The notes: a model not told the origin generated them from the letters alone. Shown: positions 1 through 6,126, counted from the stretch's first letter. The stretch is DNA of 64,000 nucleotides from Pseudomonas sp. RIT409 (GCF_003052515.2 NZ_QARE02000017.1:62001-126000), one strand, 5' to 3'. Program-made: numbers and translations.

Positions 1-409
1 CTCCGGGGGGGATGCCTCCGATAGCGCTCGACGAATCGTCGTCGAGTTGTCGTGGAGTACTCGACGAGGTGTCGCCTACTGATGCCACATATGCAGGGTG
101 TTTGATCGTAGGCTTGTCGATCTTCTGGTGATGCCAGCCGTTGACGTGAAGATAGAGCTTCGCCGAATGGGAGTAGATCGATATCAGACCTTTCGACTCC
201 AGGTCGGCGATCAGGTCGGAAACCTGAGTAGAAGTTATGTCATCACCTGGGAAGACCAAAGCCTTCAAGGTTTTCGGGGACAGCGGATGATTGCCAGCGT
301 CATCGCAGAAATTCCATATGCCAATGAACAGAAGGCGTGCAATCGGGCTGCACTCCATGACTTGCTCACTGGTCCAGAATTCCGGCTTGATCGAACGAAT
401 ACGGGCCAT
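1..409 (-). CDS. Phage replication protein, N-terminal part (partial)
   Basis: Read leftward from the ATG at 409, the frame stays open for 136 codons to the window edge, so only the N-terminus is present. The translation opens MARIRSIKPEFWTSEQV and continues through a compact region containing WNFCDDAGNH. I know this opening from prophage genes of Pseudomonas and Burkholderia annotated as replication proteins just before a helicase loader; this is recalled resemblance. The junction with the antirepressor is TAATG, stop and start sharing one base, so the two are co-transcribed. Its place after cro, cII and the antirepressor is where lambdoid phages keep replication genes. Confidence 0.75.
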   Translation of the reverse strand, partial: MARIRSIKPEFWTSEQVMECSPIARLLFIGIWNFCDDAGNHPLSPKTLKALVFPGDDITSTQVSDLIADLESKGLISIYSHSAKLYLHVNGWHHQKIDKPTIKHPAYVASVGDTSSSTPRQLDDDSSSAIGGIPPG

Positions 410-1149
410 TACTTGCCCTCCTGGAATATCTCAGCCAGACGCGTCAGACCTTTCGGAGTAACGAGGGGCTGAAATGCAGCGCGATCCGCGCCGGTTTCGG
501 TGTCAGGGGTCAGCGCTGTGACTTTGTGCTTGAGGTAACCGGACTGGATGCGGGGCTGCATGGCGATCCAGCGCTTTGAACCGCCGCGCCGGAAGATCCA
601 CCGGTTCTGCTGCATCCAGTCGAAAAGCTTGTATGGGGCCATGCCCAGTTGTTTGGCGGCATCACTGATGCAGATCGCGCCCTCGGCGGCTGCCAATCGC
701 TTGATCGCGGCGACCTTTGGCGCCTGCAACTCAATCAGTCCGAGCAGACGGCCATTCTCGCGAACTTGATCAGCGGCAAGCTGCAGGGCCTCGGCGAAGT
801 TGGCGGGGATGCGCGGCGCGGCCTGCTCTTCCAGCTCGCGCCAGCGGCGAACAACAGCCATGCGCAGCGGGGCGCTGTAGCCGGTCAGTAGGCAATCGGT
901 ATGCTCGCGATCAAGCAGGTACTCGGTCTGTTTGCGGTTCTTGCCGTCCAGATAGATGCATCCAAATTTGGATGTATCTTCGTTGAGGTCGGCTAGCAGC
1001 TTTTCGATGTCGCGCTTCACATGGAAATGCTGTTTGCCAGTGAGCTCGGCAATCAGCCGGGACGACATGACCTGACGCGTCATGTTTTGCTTTATCGGGA
1101 AAACTGAGGAATCAGGCGGGCTATTGCTCTGAGTGGTCGTGGTGTGCAT
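409..1149 (-). CDS. Phage antirepressor / Rha-family regulator with KilAC domain
   Basis: This 246-residue protein has two recognisable parts. Residues about 25-95 match the Rha regulatory family: a VMSSRLIAELTGKQHFHVKRDI helix-rich segment followed by the typical LDREHTDCLLTGYSAPLR core. Residues about 155-215 match the KilAC/ANT domain seen at the C-terminus of phage antirepressors (AAKQLGMAPYKLFDWMQQ then a WRFR-like IFRRGGSKRW segment). Such proteins bind DNA or repressors and modulate the lytic switch. The ATG follows GAGG at good spacing. It is the third gene of the leftward early operon, directly upstream of the replication gene. Confidence 0.85.
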   Translation of the reverse strand: MHTTTTQSNSPPDSSVFPIKQNMTRQVMSSRLIAELTGKQHFHVKRDIEKLLADLNEDTSKFGCIYLDGKNRKQTEYLLDREHTDCLLTGYSAPLRMAVVRRWRELEEQAAPRIPANFAEALQLAADQVRENGRLLGLIELQAPKVAAIKRLAAAEGAICISDAAKQLGMAPYKLFDWMQQNRWIFRRGGSKRWIAMQPRIQSGYLKHKVTALTPDTETGADRAAFQPLVTPKGLTRLAEIFQEGK

Positions 1150-1176
1150 AATCGGACCTCACATGTGTTGTTGAAG

Positions 1177-1202
1177 AAGCCGGTCTAGCCACCGGCTTTT
1201 TT
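1177..1202 (+). terminator. Hairpin with T-run between antirepressor and cII
   Basis: GCCGGT (1179-1184) pairs with ACCGGC (1191-1196) around a 6-nt loop and is followed by six T on the plus strand. Read on the minus strand, the direction of the flanking genes, the stem is followed only by TTCTTC. It is therefore a good terminator for plus-strand transcription coming from the left, and at best a leaky one for the leftward operon, similar in position to a tR1-type attenuator. Confidence 0.5.
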
Positions 1203-1214
1203 ATTGCCCGCGAT

Positions 1215-1637
1215 TCAGGCGACCTTCACCGATGCTTTCAAAGTGGCGAGGGCGTCCTCGGCATGGGCGATCTCTTTCAGAATCCGGGCGCGCTCGACTT
1301 GATCGACACGACCGTCCGCCATGGCGCTGTGCGTTTCTACGGTCACTTCAGCGAACTCAAGCGCGGCGCGCCCCAGCGCTTGATGGATGTCGATGGCGGC
1401 AGGCTGTACCAGCGGCACGATCGCATAGCCAAATTCGCCCGCTAATGCTTCGAGCGGACGCATATCGTTCGTGTGCAGCAACAATGCATAGAGGTGCTTG
1501 GCGTTGAACCAGGCGCCGTCGTAGTTCGCGTTGGCGCGCTGCAATAAGCTCACTGCCGGCATGTTCATCAAGGTCGCAAGGTTCTTGGTGTCCGCGTCCT
1601 CTACAACTGCGTCGCACGCTCTCAGAAATTCCTGCAT
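1215..1637 (-). CDS. Phage regulatory protein CII (CP76 family)
   Basis: A 140-residue protein whose middle part (NANYDGAWFNAKHLYALLL then ...PLEALAGEFGYAIVPL) fits the phage CII/CP76 family, which controls establishment of lysogeny. The N-terminal half carries a helical DNA-binding region, and the C-terminal 40 residues are charged and helical, as expected for oligomerisation. A much longer open frame extends upstream, but the ATG at 1637 has GAGG eight bases before it and begins the family-like sequence, so I start there. It sits between cro and the antirepressor, the classical lambdoid order. Confidence 0.8.
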   Translation of the reverse strand: MQEFLRACDAVVEDADTKNLATLMNMPAVSLLQRANANYDGAWFNAKHLYALLLHTNDMRPLEALAGEFGYAIVPLVQPAAIDIHQALGRAALEFAEVTVETHSAMADGRVDQVERARILKEIAHAEDALATLKASVKVA

Positions 1638-1924
1638 TCCTAAAACCTCAAATTTGTTTATGTGGCGGCGTGCCACCACGCGTTTCAAAATGTTTCCATC
1701 AACCGATAAAGGACGCATCCATGACCAGCTGTTATGAATTGCGGGGCGAGATAACCGCCCTCTGCTGCTTTGAGGGTGTCCTTGCATCCACCCTGCCCCT
1801 GCCTCCTCAGTTGCGGCCCTGGCCTGCGTTTGAGTTAAAGGCCAGTCAGTTGCGTGATCAGTTGAGCGATGAAGCTCTGCGCGGCTTTGAGTAGGCGATG
1901 GTCTCGCTTCAGCTCGAAGCGCCG

Positions 1925-2104
1925 TTAGGCGGCTTCGGGTTTGGTAACGGCTTTGAACTGACCGTTCGTGAGGATCTGCAACTGAAACTGCCGACCTTCC
2001 GGCACTGTTTCGCCCCACATCGTCACCGCGCTGGGGCTGATTCCCAGCGCCTCGGCCAGCTTCGTTTTGCTGCCGAAGTGAGCAGCGACTTCTTTGGTTT
2101 TCAT
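1925..2104 (-). CDS. Cro-type repressor
   Basis: This 59-residue gene reads MKTKEVAAHFGSKTKLAEAL and on through GISPSAVTMWGETVPEGR to a short C-terminal strand rich in Q, F and T. The segment from residue 13 to 35 is a helix-turn-helix of the Cro/CI type, with the GISPSAV turn. Length and layout (HTH plus a small beta C-terminus) are those of phage Cro proteins. A ribosome site GAGGAC lies about eight bases upstream. It is divergent from the repressor gene across a 113-bp operator region and is the first gene of the leftward operon. Confidence 0.85.
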   Translation of the reverse strand: MKTKEVAAHFGSKTKLAEALGISPSAVTMWGETVPEGRQFQLQILTNGQFKAVTKPEAA

Positions 2105-2217
2105 TTGACGTGGTCCTCACGTGATCTTGGCGTAATTTCAGCATTCTGAAATTGCTGAGTCAAGAGGAACCTTAAGCATGCTGCATGCTTAAATTCAGTT
2201 AACTTAATATCGGGCCT
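2105..2217. promoter_or_regulatory. Immunity region: divergent cro and repressor promoters with two operators
   Basis: On the minus strand, TTGACT (2158-2163) and TGAAAT (2135-2140) are separated by 17 bases and form the cro promoter. Operator 1 is an inverted repeat TTTCAG-N4-CTGAAA at 2136-2151 that covers the cro -10 box. Operator 2 has perfect 9-bp arms TTAAGCATG / CATGCTTAA at 2172-2180 and 2184-2192. On the plus strand TAATAT (2205-2210) is a -10 box eight bases before the repressor ATG, so that message should have almost no leader. Operator 2 falls where the repressor promoter -35 would be, consistent with autoregulation. Confidence 0.8.
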
Positions 2218-2868
2218 ATGGATAGACACCAACGTATTGCCCGCGCCATTGAGTTGAGCGGTAAGAAGAAGGGCGAGATCGCTGCCGCTTGCGGCGTGGC
2301 GAACTCTGCAGTGACGCAATGGATTACTGGCGAGAGCAAAAGCTTGAAGCCCGAAAACCTTTACGCCCTGGCGAAAGCCACTGGTTTTCGTGCCGAGTGG
2401 CTGGCGATTGGCGAAGGCCCCGAGAAGGAACCAGATTCAAACGTCGCGATGACGAATCAGCCGGACATGATGTACCGCTACCCAGTCATTTCTTGGGTTG
2501 CCGCGGGTACTTGGGCTGAGGCAGTCGAACCATACCCGCCTGGGTTCTCCGATCATTACGAGATGTCGGAGTACGCCGCTAAAGGCCCGGCCTTCTGGCT
2601 TGAGGTCAAAGGCGACTCAATGACGTCACCTATTGGTCAGAGCGTCCCCGAGGGCAGTCTGATCCTGGTGGACACCGAAGCGGATGCCTACTCTGGCAAG
2701 CTGGTTATTGCGAAGCTATCGAACAGCGACAAGGCCACGTTCAAGAAGCTGGTGGATGATGGCGGACGGCGTTTCCTGAAGCCGTTGAACCCTGCCTACC
2801 CTATAGAGGCCTGCGAGGATGACTGCCGGATCATTGGTGTTGTGGTGCGAGCACTGATGAAACTTTGA
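2218..2868 (+). CDS. CI/LexA-type prophage repressor (S24 self-cleaving)
   Basis: The 216-residue repressor has an N-terminal helix-turn-helix (residues about 16-42, KKGEIAAACGVANSAVTQWI) and a C-terminal S24 peptidase fold. An Ala-Gly cleavage site is at residues 96-97 (SWVAAGTW). Catalytic Ser134 lies in GDSM and the general-base Lys176 in ATFKKL, so RecA-stimulated autocleavage and SOS induction are expected. No Shine-Dalgarno precedes the ATG at 2218, and the -10 TAATAT ends only seven bases upstream, so the message is probably leaderless, as for lambda cI made from pRM. It keeps the prophage silent by binding the operators at 2136-2192 and probably those at 4394-4430. Confidence 0.95.
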   Translation: MDRHQRIARAIELSGKKKGEIAAACGVANSAVTQWITGESKSLKPENLYALAKATGFRAEWLAIGEGPEKEPDSNVAMTNQPDMMYRYPVISWVAAGTWAEAVEPYPPGFSDHYEMSEYAAKGPAFWLEVKGDSMTSPIGQSVPEGSLILVDTEADAYSGKLVIAKLSNSDKATFKKLVDDGGRRFLKPLNPAYPIEACEDDCRIIGVVVRALMKL

Positions 2869-2928
2869 GCAATGCTGGTTTAGCTCCAGCCTCGATATAT
2901 TTTTTGGACCTAGATCAATGATGGACTC

Positions 2929-3261
2929 ATGAGAAAAACGAAAATCGCAAGCCTGTTAATGCTTGCCCTGGTTGGAGGTTGTACCCATTCGACTCCGCAA
3001 CTGTCTGAGGGCGCGAGCCGAAGATTAAACGCACCAATGCCCACGTCTGAAGCTCAACGTGTTTGGGAGTGCGCAGGAGTCAGCGGCACCGTCAAAGGGT
3101 TAGTTGTTTTGCTACAAATGCAGGGGAGACCTCCGAACTATGGCGGAGAAATGTGGGCTTTGCTGGAGCGAGCTAGGCGTTTACGTTGTACACAGGCAGA
3201 GATGGACGCACCTGATATGGGAAATTTTTCATACCCACCCGTTTCTCCGCGACCGAAGTGA
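2929..3261 (+). CDS. Small putative lipoprotein (110 aa)
   Basis: The N-terminus is a lipoprotein signal: charged MRKTK, a hydrophobic stretch, then VGGC with the acylated cysteine at residue 18. The mature part is about 93 residues with two further cysteines and no family I recognise. The gene lies 60 bases after the repressor gene and before an intrinsic terminator, so it may be expressed in the lysogen, the place where lambdoid phages carry conversion or superinfection-exclusion genes. That role is inference from position only. Confidence 0.65.
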   Translation: MRKTKIASLLMLALVGGCTHSTPQLSEGASRRLNAPMPTSEAQRVWECAGVSGTVKGLVVLLQMQGRPPNYGGEMWALLERARRLRCTQAEMDAPDMGNFSYPPVSPRPK

Positions 3262-3324
3262 TTTGGTAATCTATACAACTTCAAACCCAAAGCACGTCTC
3301 AGCATTGTCAGATAATGCAACTTG

Positions 3325-3347
3325 GCCCGGCTCTGCGCCGGGCTTTT
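3325..3347 (+). terminator. Intrinsic terminator after the lipoprotein gene
   Basis: GCCCGGC (3325-3331) and GCCGGGC (3337-3343) form a 7-bp GC stem with a 5-nt loop, followed by TTTT. It ends the repressor-lipoprotein transcription unit and separates it from the convergent gene at 3363-3647. Confidence 0.75.
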
Positions 3348-3362
3348 CGTGTCTGTCTACTG

Positions 3363-3647
3363 TTAAGTCTGTTTGGTCGGCTTTTTGGCCCTGCTGGTCT
3401 TCGCAGGATTGACCAAGGATGCGTCGAGACTTCCAGCCTCGCCATTTTTCGCAGCGACCAATGATACTCCCGTGACAGCGATAGCCAGACCAGGTAAACC
3501 CGCATTGAGGTGGCCTGTTGGGGAAACAGTGGTGCCGGAAGCGTTGAAGTGCACAGAGAGGCCCCAATGGCCTGTGTGGATATTCTGATCTCGCAGCAAG
3601 GCGATGATTAGGTCACGCACTGGAAAGGCCCTATCCTTTGTCACCAT
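3363..3647 (-). CDS. Conserved-looking phage protein of unknown function (94 aa)
   Basis: A strong Shine-Dalgarno GGAGG lies seven bases before the ATG at 3647. The protein starts with a helical, charged region (VRDLIIALLRDQ), has a central NHWG-like HTGHWGLSVHFNASG segment, and ends in a lysine-rich tail. I recall similar short proteins in Pseudomonas prophages but no function. It is one of few minus-strand genes in this arm and is divergent from the gene at 3764, sharing a 116-bp intergenic region that must hold both promoters. Confidence 0.6.
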   Translation of the reverse strand: MVTKDRAFPVRDLIIALLRDQNIHTGHWGLSVHFNASGTTVSPTGHLNAGLPGLAIAVTGVSLVAAKNGEAGSLDASLVNPAKTSRAKKPTKQT

Positions 3648-3763
3648 CTGTCTGCCTCCAATCAGTAAAGCTGAAAGCGTAGGCGATACGGACCGCAGGC
3701 GCTTCGTTATCCCTCCTCCTCTTCCTGCCTGCTACGCTTCCCTTCCGACGCGGAGGGTTCGCC

Positions 3764-3967
3764 ATGCGCAACTTGGACATGCTTCCTAGCCTGCTGAAGG
3801 CTTTCAACGACAACCAAATCGCCCTGGCTGCGGCAATCGACGAAATTGCTGACTGGGCTGAGGACTCAGGTCATCTCCACTTGGCGGCAAAGGTGCGAAC
3901 AGCCTTGAAGCCCATTGATGACAACTTGAAACAGGTGCTAATGACGTTAGTTCTACTGGAAGACTGA
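3764..3967 (+). CDS. Small phage protein of unknown function (67 aa)
   Basis: GGAGG precedes the ATG by seven bases. The 67-residue product is acidic and almost entirely helical (LLKAFNDNQIALAAAIDEIADWAE...), without membrane segments or cysteines. It stands alone between a divergent gene and an intrinsic terminator. I do not recognise a family; the gene is supported by its ribosome site, composition and the terminator directly after the stop. Confidence 0.6.
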   Translation: MRNLDMLPSLLKAFNDNQIALAAAIDEIADWAEDSGHLHLAAKVRTALKPIDDNLKQVLMTLVLLED

Positions 3968-3976
3968 AACCACTCT

Positions 3977-4000
3977 AGCCCGCCACTCGCGGGCTTTTTT
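3977..4000 (+). terminator. Intrinsic terminator
   Basis: GCCCGC (3978-3983) pairs with GCGGGC (3989-3994), loop of five bases, followed by six T. It lies ten bases after the stop of the 67-residue gene. Confidence 0.85.
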
Positions 4001-4017
4001 ATGCCCGCAGTCCGAAA

Positions 4018-4082
4018 GAGTACATTTGTACTCTAAAGCTGTTGCCATTCATTTGGATCCTTTTTACTGTATATTCATACAG
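4018..4082 (+). promoter_or_regulatory. SOS-type control region: LexA box plus a second palindrome
   Basis: CTGTATATTCATACAG at 4067-4082 has the CTG-N10-CAG form and AT-rich core of a gamma-proteobacterial LexA box and ends 21 bases before the next ATG. A perfect 18-bp palindrome, AGAGTACATTTGTACTCT, lies at 4017-4034; its GTAC-N4-GTAC core is close to the GTAC-N4-GTGC site I recall for the second LexA of P. putida. The first site is seen directly; who binds the second is inference. Confidence 0.7.
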
Positions 4083-4103
4083 CAGTAGAAATGGAGGTTC
4101 ACA

Positions 4104-4355
4104 ATGCTTCAGCAGCCCGAGTTCACCCAGGTCAAGTCCCGCACCTACGAGCAAATCGGCCACCGCGTCAAAGAAATCATCAGCGATCCTAAGGTTCAGC
4201 GGGTCCAGTTCGTAACCGTTTCAAGACTGCCCAACGAGGGCAAGTCAGATTGGTGGCGACTGATGAATGAGATCGCCAGCACCCAGGGGATTCGGGTGCA
4301 AAGGCTGGACGAGGATTCGTTCAAGATCGGGTGGAAGGAATACTGCGAAGCGTGA
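4104..4355 (+). CDS. SOS-controlled small protein, resembles DUF1654
   Basis: The 83-residue protein starts after GGAGG with six bases of spacing. The pattern YEQIGHRVKEII at residues 15-26, a central W-x2-LMNEIA stretch and the final D-x-FKIGW resemble the short DUF1654 family of Pseudomonas and its phages; I hold this moderately. A LexA box lies directly upstream and an intrinsic terminator directly downstream, so this is a one-gene unit expected to be derepressed during DNA damage, together with prophage induction. Function unknown. Confidence 0.65.
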   Translation: MLQQPEFTQVKSRTYEQIGHRVKEIISDPKVQRVQFVTVSRLPNEGKSDWWRLMNEIASTQGIRVQRLDEDSFKIGWKEYCEA

Positions 4356-4360
4356 AATGA

Positions 4361-4381
4361 GCCCGCCATGTGCGGGCTTTT
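4361..4381 (+). terminator. Intrinsic terminator
   Basis: GCCCGC (4361-4366) and GCGGGC (4372-4377) with a CATGT loop, followed by TTTT. It insulates the SOS gene from the pL-like promoter that starts 13 bases later. Confidence 0.8.
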
Positions 4382-4393
4382 GCTGCCTGATAA

Positions 4394-4455
4394 TTTCAGC
4401 GTTCTGAAAATAATTATTCAGCATGCTTGACTACGAATTTCAGATTGCTTAAATT
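4394..4455 (+). promoter_or_regulatory. pL-like promoter with operators copied from the immunity region
   Basis: TTGACT (4427-4432) and TAAATT (4450-4455) are separated by exactly 17 bases: a good sigma-70 promoter starting near 4462. Upstream, TTTCAG-N4-CTGAAA at 4394-4409 repeats operator 1 of the immunity region (spacer CGTT instead of CATT). TTCAGCATGCTTGA at 4417-4430 overlaps the -35 box and matches half of operator 2 on the opposite strand. The prophage repressor should therefore shut this promoter off in the lysogen. The promoter is the counterpart of lambda pL, opening the operon that runs toward int. Confidence 0.78.
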
Positions 4456-4984
4456 TCTCACATCGCGGCGATGCACCGCTCCGAACCGCTCTTTAAAAAA
4501 CCGACGTAACCACCGCGACGTACCCATTGGGTCGGGAAAAGCTAAACCGTCGCCCACGCAGCCTCTGGATAGCTGCCGGGCTCGCCACATCGCGAGCACG
4601 CCAAACCGTGCAAGCCACCCGGGAAGAACACCGTCCACGAAATGTGTGACCTGGGCAGAGATATGAATCCGGCGCCGCGCATGGGATGGAACAAACGACA
4701 GAGGAGGAACCTGCCAATGAAGTAGCCAGACCAGCCGGAATACGGACCGGCAACCCACGACGGACTGCCCACCCCCACCGGGCCGCCGAGCTGCAGTTGA
4801 CTGTCGTGTAGCGAATATCTGACCCCATGACCACACCGTGGAAGCCGATCTACGCGGAGTGAACAGGGAAGCTCAAGGCCAAACACACGAAAGCGCGAGG
4901 CCATCGGCGGCGTAGCGCTACAAGGTTTCACTGGCTGGCCTTCGAGGTTGAGGGCCAGACGGGAAATCAACCGGAGAAACCAAG
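4456..4984 (+). ncRNA. Candidate structured RNA 1 / long untranslated leader
   Basis: No credible gene is present on either strand between 4356 and 4984; the open frames here have non-protein composition. The stretch after the promoter is GC-rich and full of short hairpins: GCTCGC/GCGAGC (4580-4597), GCCGG/CCGGC (4734-4751), CACGAC/GTCGTG (4756-4808), and a CTGGCC/GGCCAG stem near the end. A boxA-like CGCTCTTTAAAA lies at 4487-4498, about 25 nt into the transcript. GGAGGA (4703-4708) followed by ATG AAG TAG (4717-4725) forms a two-codon ORF. It shares ordered sequence blocks with the RNA at 5688-6126. The 3' limit is set at the Api92 start; it could be a leader rather than a separate RNA. Confidence 0.55.
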
Positions 4985-5632
4985 ATGCCGAATTGGGTAA
5001 CAAACAAAGTCAGCGCTCCCAAGGAGGTGCTGCAATCGCTGATCAACACAGAGGGGCGAATCGACTTCAACACACTGATCACATTCGCTGGATCATTTCC
5101 TTGGAAGGGGATCGACAGTGCTGCCGAGCAGTGCGCTGAGGTCATCAGCGGCCAACCATTGAACGAACACCCGCTGATCGCATCCCTACAGCAATCAAAT
5201 CGTCAGGGCGCCAACGCGCTGAACCTCAATGACGAGCAGTTTGAGCAGTTTGTGCAGATGCTGCGCAACAAGCGGCTGACCGGGCACTTTCACACCCTGG
5301 ACTTCGCCAATGCCAACTGGGGTACGAAGTGGAACGCCTGTGATCAGGATCCCGATCTTGAATCTGGCACGCTGAAATTCGATACCGCATGGAGCTGTCC
5401 CGAGCCTGTCCTGAAAGCTCTGTCAGCCAAGCATCCCGAAGCAGAAATTTGCGTTGTTTATGCCGATGAAGACATAGGTAGCAACTGCGGAACGCTTAAG
5501 CTCAAGGCGGGCGAATTCGTGTTTCGGGACGAATCGCGGGGCTGGCACAAAATGTCGAAGGACGAACAAGAAAAGTGGCAGGCCTTTGCCTATGAAGTGA
5601 AAGGCTGGGATCCGGAGCCTGACAACGACTGA
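4985..5632 (+). CDS. Api92-like phage protein (ferredoxin-like fold, YubB family)
   Basis: The 215-residue product opens MPNWVTNKVSAP, the hallmark of Api92/YubB-like proteins, and has the second family signature WGTKWNA near residue 115. The C-terminal half (FDTAWSCPEPVLKALSAKHPEAEICVVYADED) is the conserved ferredoxin-like domain. Family members occur on phages and plasmids and have no established function. GGAG lies eight bases before the ATG. It is the first protein gene of the pL-like transcript and is flanked on both sides by related non-coding RNA segments, which suggests a functional link with them. Confidence 0.8.
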   Translation: MPNWVTNKVSAPKEVLQSLINTEGRIDFNTLITFAGSFPWKGIDSAAEQCAEVISGQPLNEHPLIASLQQSNRQGANALNLNDEQFEQFVQMLRNKRLTGHFHTLDFANANWGTKWNACDQDPDLESGTLKFDTAWSCPEPVLKALSAKHPEAEICVVYADEDIGSNCGTLKLKAGEFVFRDESRGWHKMSKDEQEKWQAFAYEVKGWDPEPDND

Positions 5633-5687
5633 ACCATCCTCCTGTGGATTCACAGAGTGCACGGCACCACTTAACCCTCACCCTGAC

Positions 5688-6126
5688 GAGCATTAAGCGC
5701 GGTAATGCTCACCTGTGTGCGCTTTAAAAAACCTCGATGAGGTCGCATCGGAGAGTGACCGAAGCGTGCCCGAGCGGGCTGCAACGGTAGGATCGCAAAG
5801 ACCCGTGAATGTCCTGGGCCGGTGTGTGCAAGACGGCCAACATCAAAAATCCGGCGGGAAACAAGCAGGAGTAGCGACCTGGTGTTTCGATCACTCTCCG
5901 ATGCGGACGAGTCCACACCGCGCAGGCGGCCCCCTGCATCAAACCTGAAGACAGGCCAGCGCCCGCCATCATCCGGCGCGCACCAAGCGGAGGATTTGCA
6001 GCCATGAAATAACACTGCGAGCCCGGACTACCGCCCCACGCGGCTCCGGGATAACTGCCAACGTAGGGGGTAACCTCGTTGAGCCAGTGAGAAAAGAAAA
6101 AGCCCTGCGTCGACAGGGCTTTTTTT
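5688..6126 (+). ncRNA. Candidate structured RNA 2, ending in an intrinsic terminator
   Basis: There is no believable gene from 5633 to 6226. The segment begins with an 8-bp hairpin GAGCATTA/TAATGCTC (5688-5710), then a boxA-like TGCGCTTTAAAA (5718-5729). CGCATCGGAGAGTGA (5744-5758) is perfectly complementary to TCACTCTCCGATGCG (5891-5905), a 15-bp helix closing a domain of about 130 nt. That domain contains GCCC/GGGC (5768-5779) and GGCCG/CGGCC (5817-5838) stems. A second hairpin CCCGGA/TCCGGG (6022-6050) encloses CCGC/GCGG. GGAGGA (5989-5994) precedes ATG AAA TAA (6004-6012). The unit closes with the terminator at 6101-6126. No clear own promoter is seen, so it may be the 3' part of the pL-like transcript. 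Confidence 0.6.
6101..6126 (+). terminator. Intrinsic terminator of candidate RNA 2
   Basis: AGCCCTG (6101-6107) and CAGGGCT (6114-6120) flank a 6-nt loop and run into seven T. Upstream A residues extend the stem. It stands like lambda tL1: 1.6 kb after the pL-like start and before the long run of delayed-early genes, so those genes need either readthrough or their own promoter. Confidence 0.88.

Noticed and set aside
98-472. Plus-strand 124-codon ORF at the left edge
   Set aside because: It is the antisense of the replication-protein and antirepressor genes, whose reading (MARIRSIKPEF...) is clearly coding; no ribosome site.
1638-2144. N-terminal extension of the CII gene (169 codons)
   Set aside because: Arg/Ser-rich non-protein composition overlapping cro; the ATG at 1637 has a proper ribosome site.
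4414-5003. Minus-strand ORFs of 140-153 codons opposite candidate RNA 1
   Set aside because: Composition (strings of W, R, C, S) is not protein-like, with no start signals; the segment is better explained as structured RNA.
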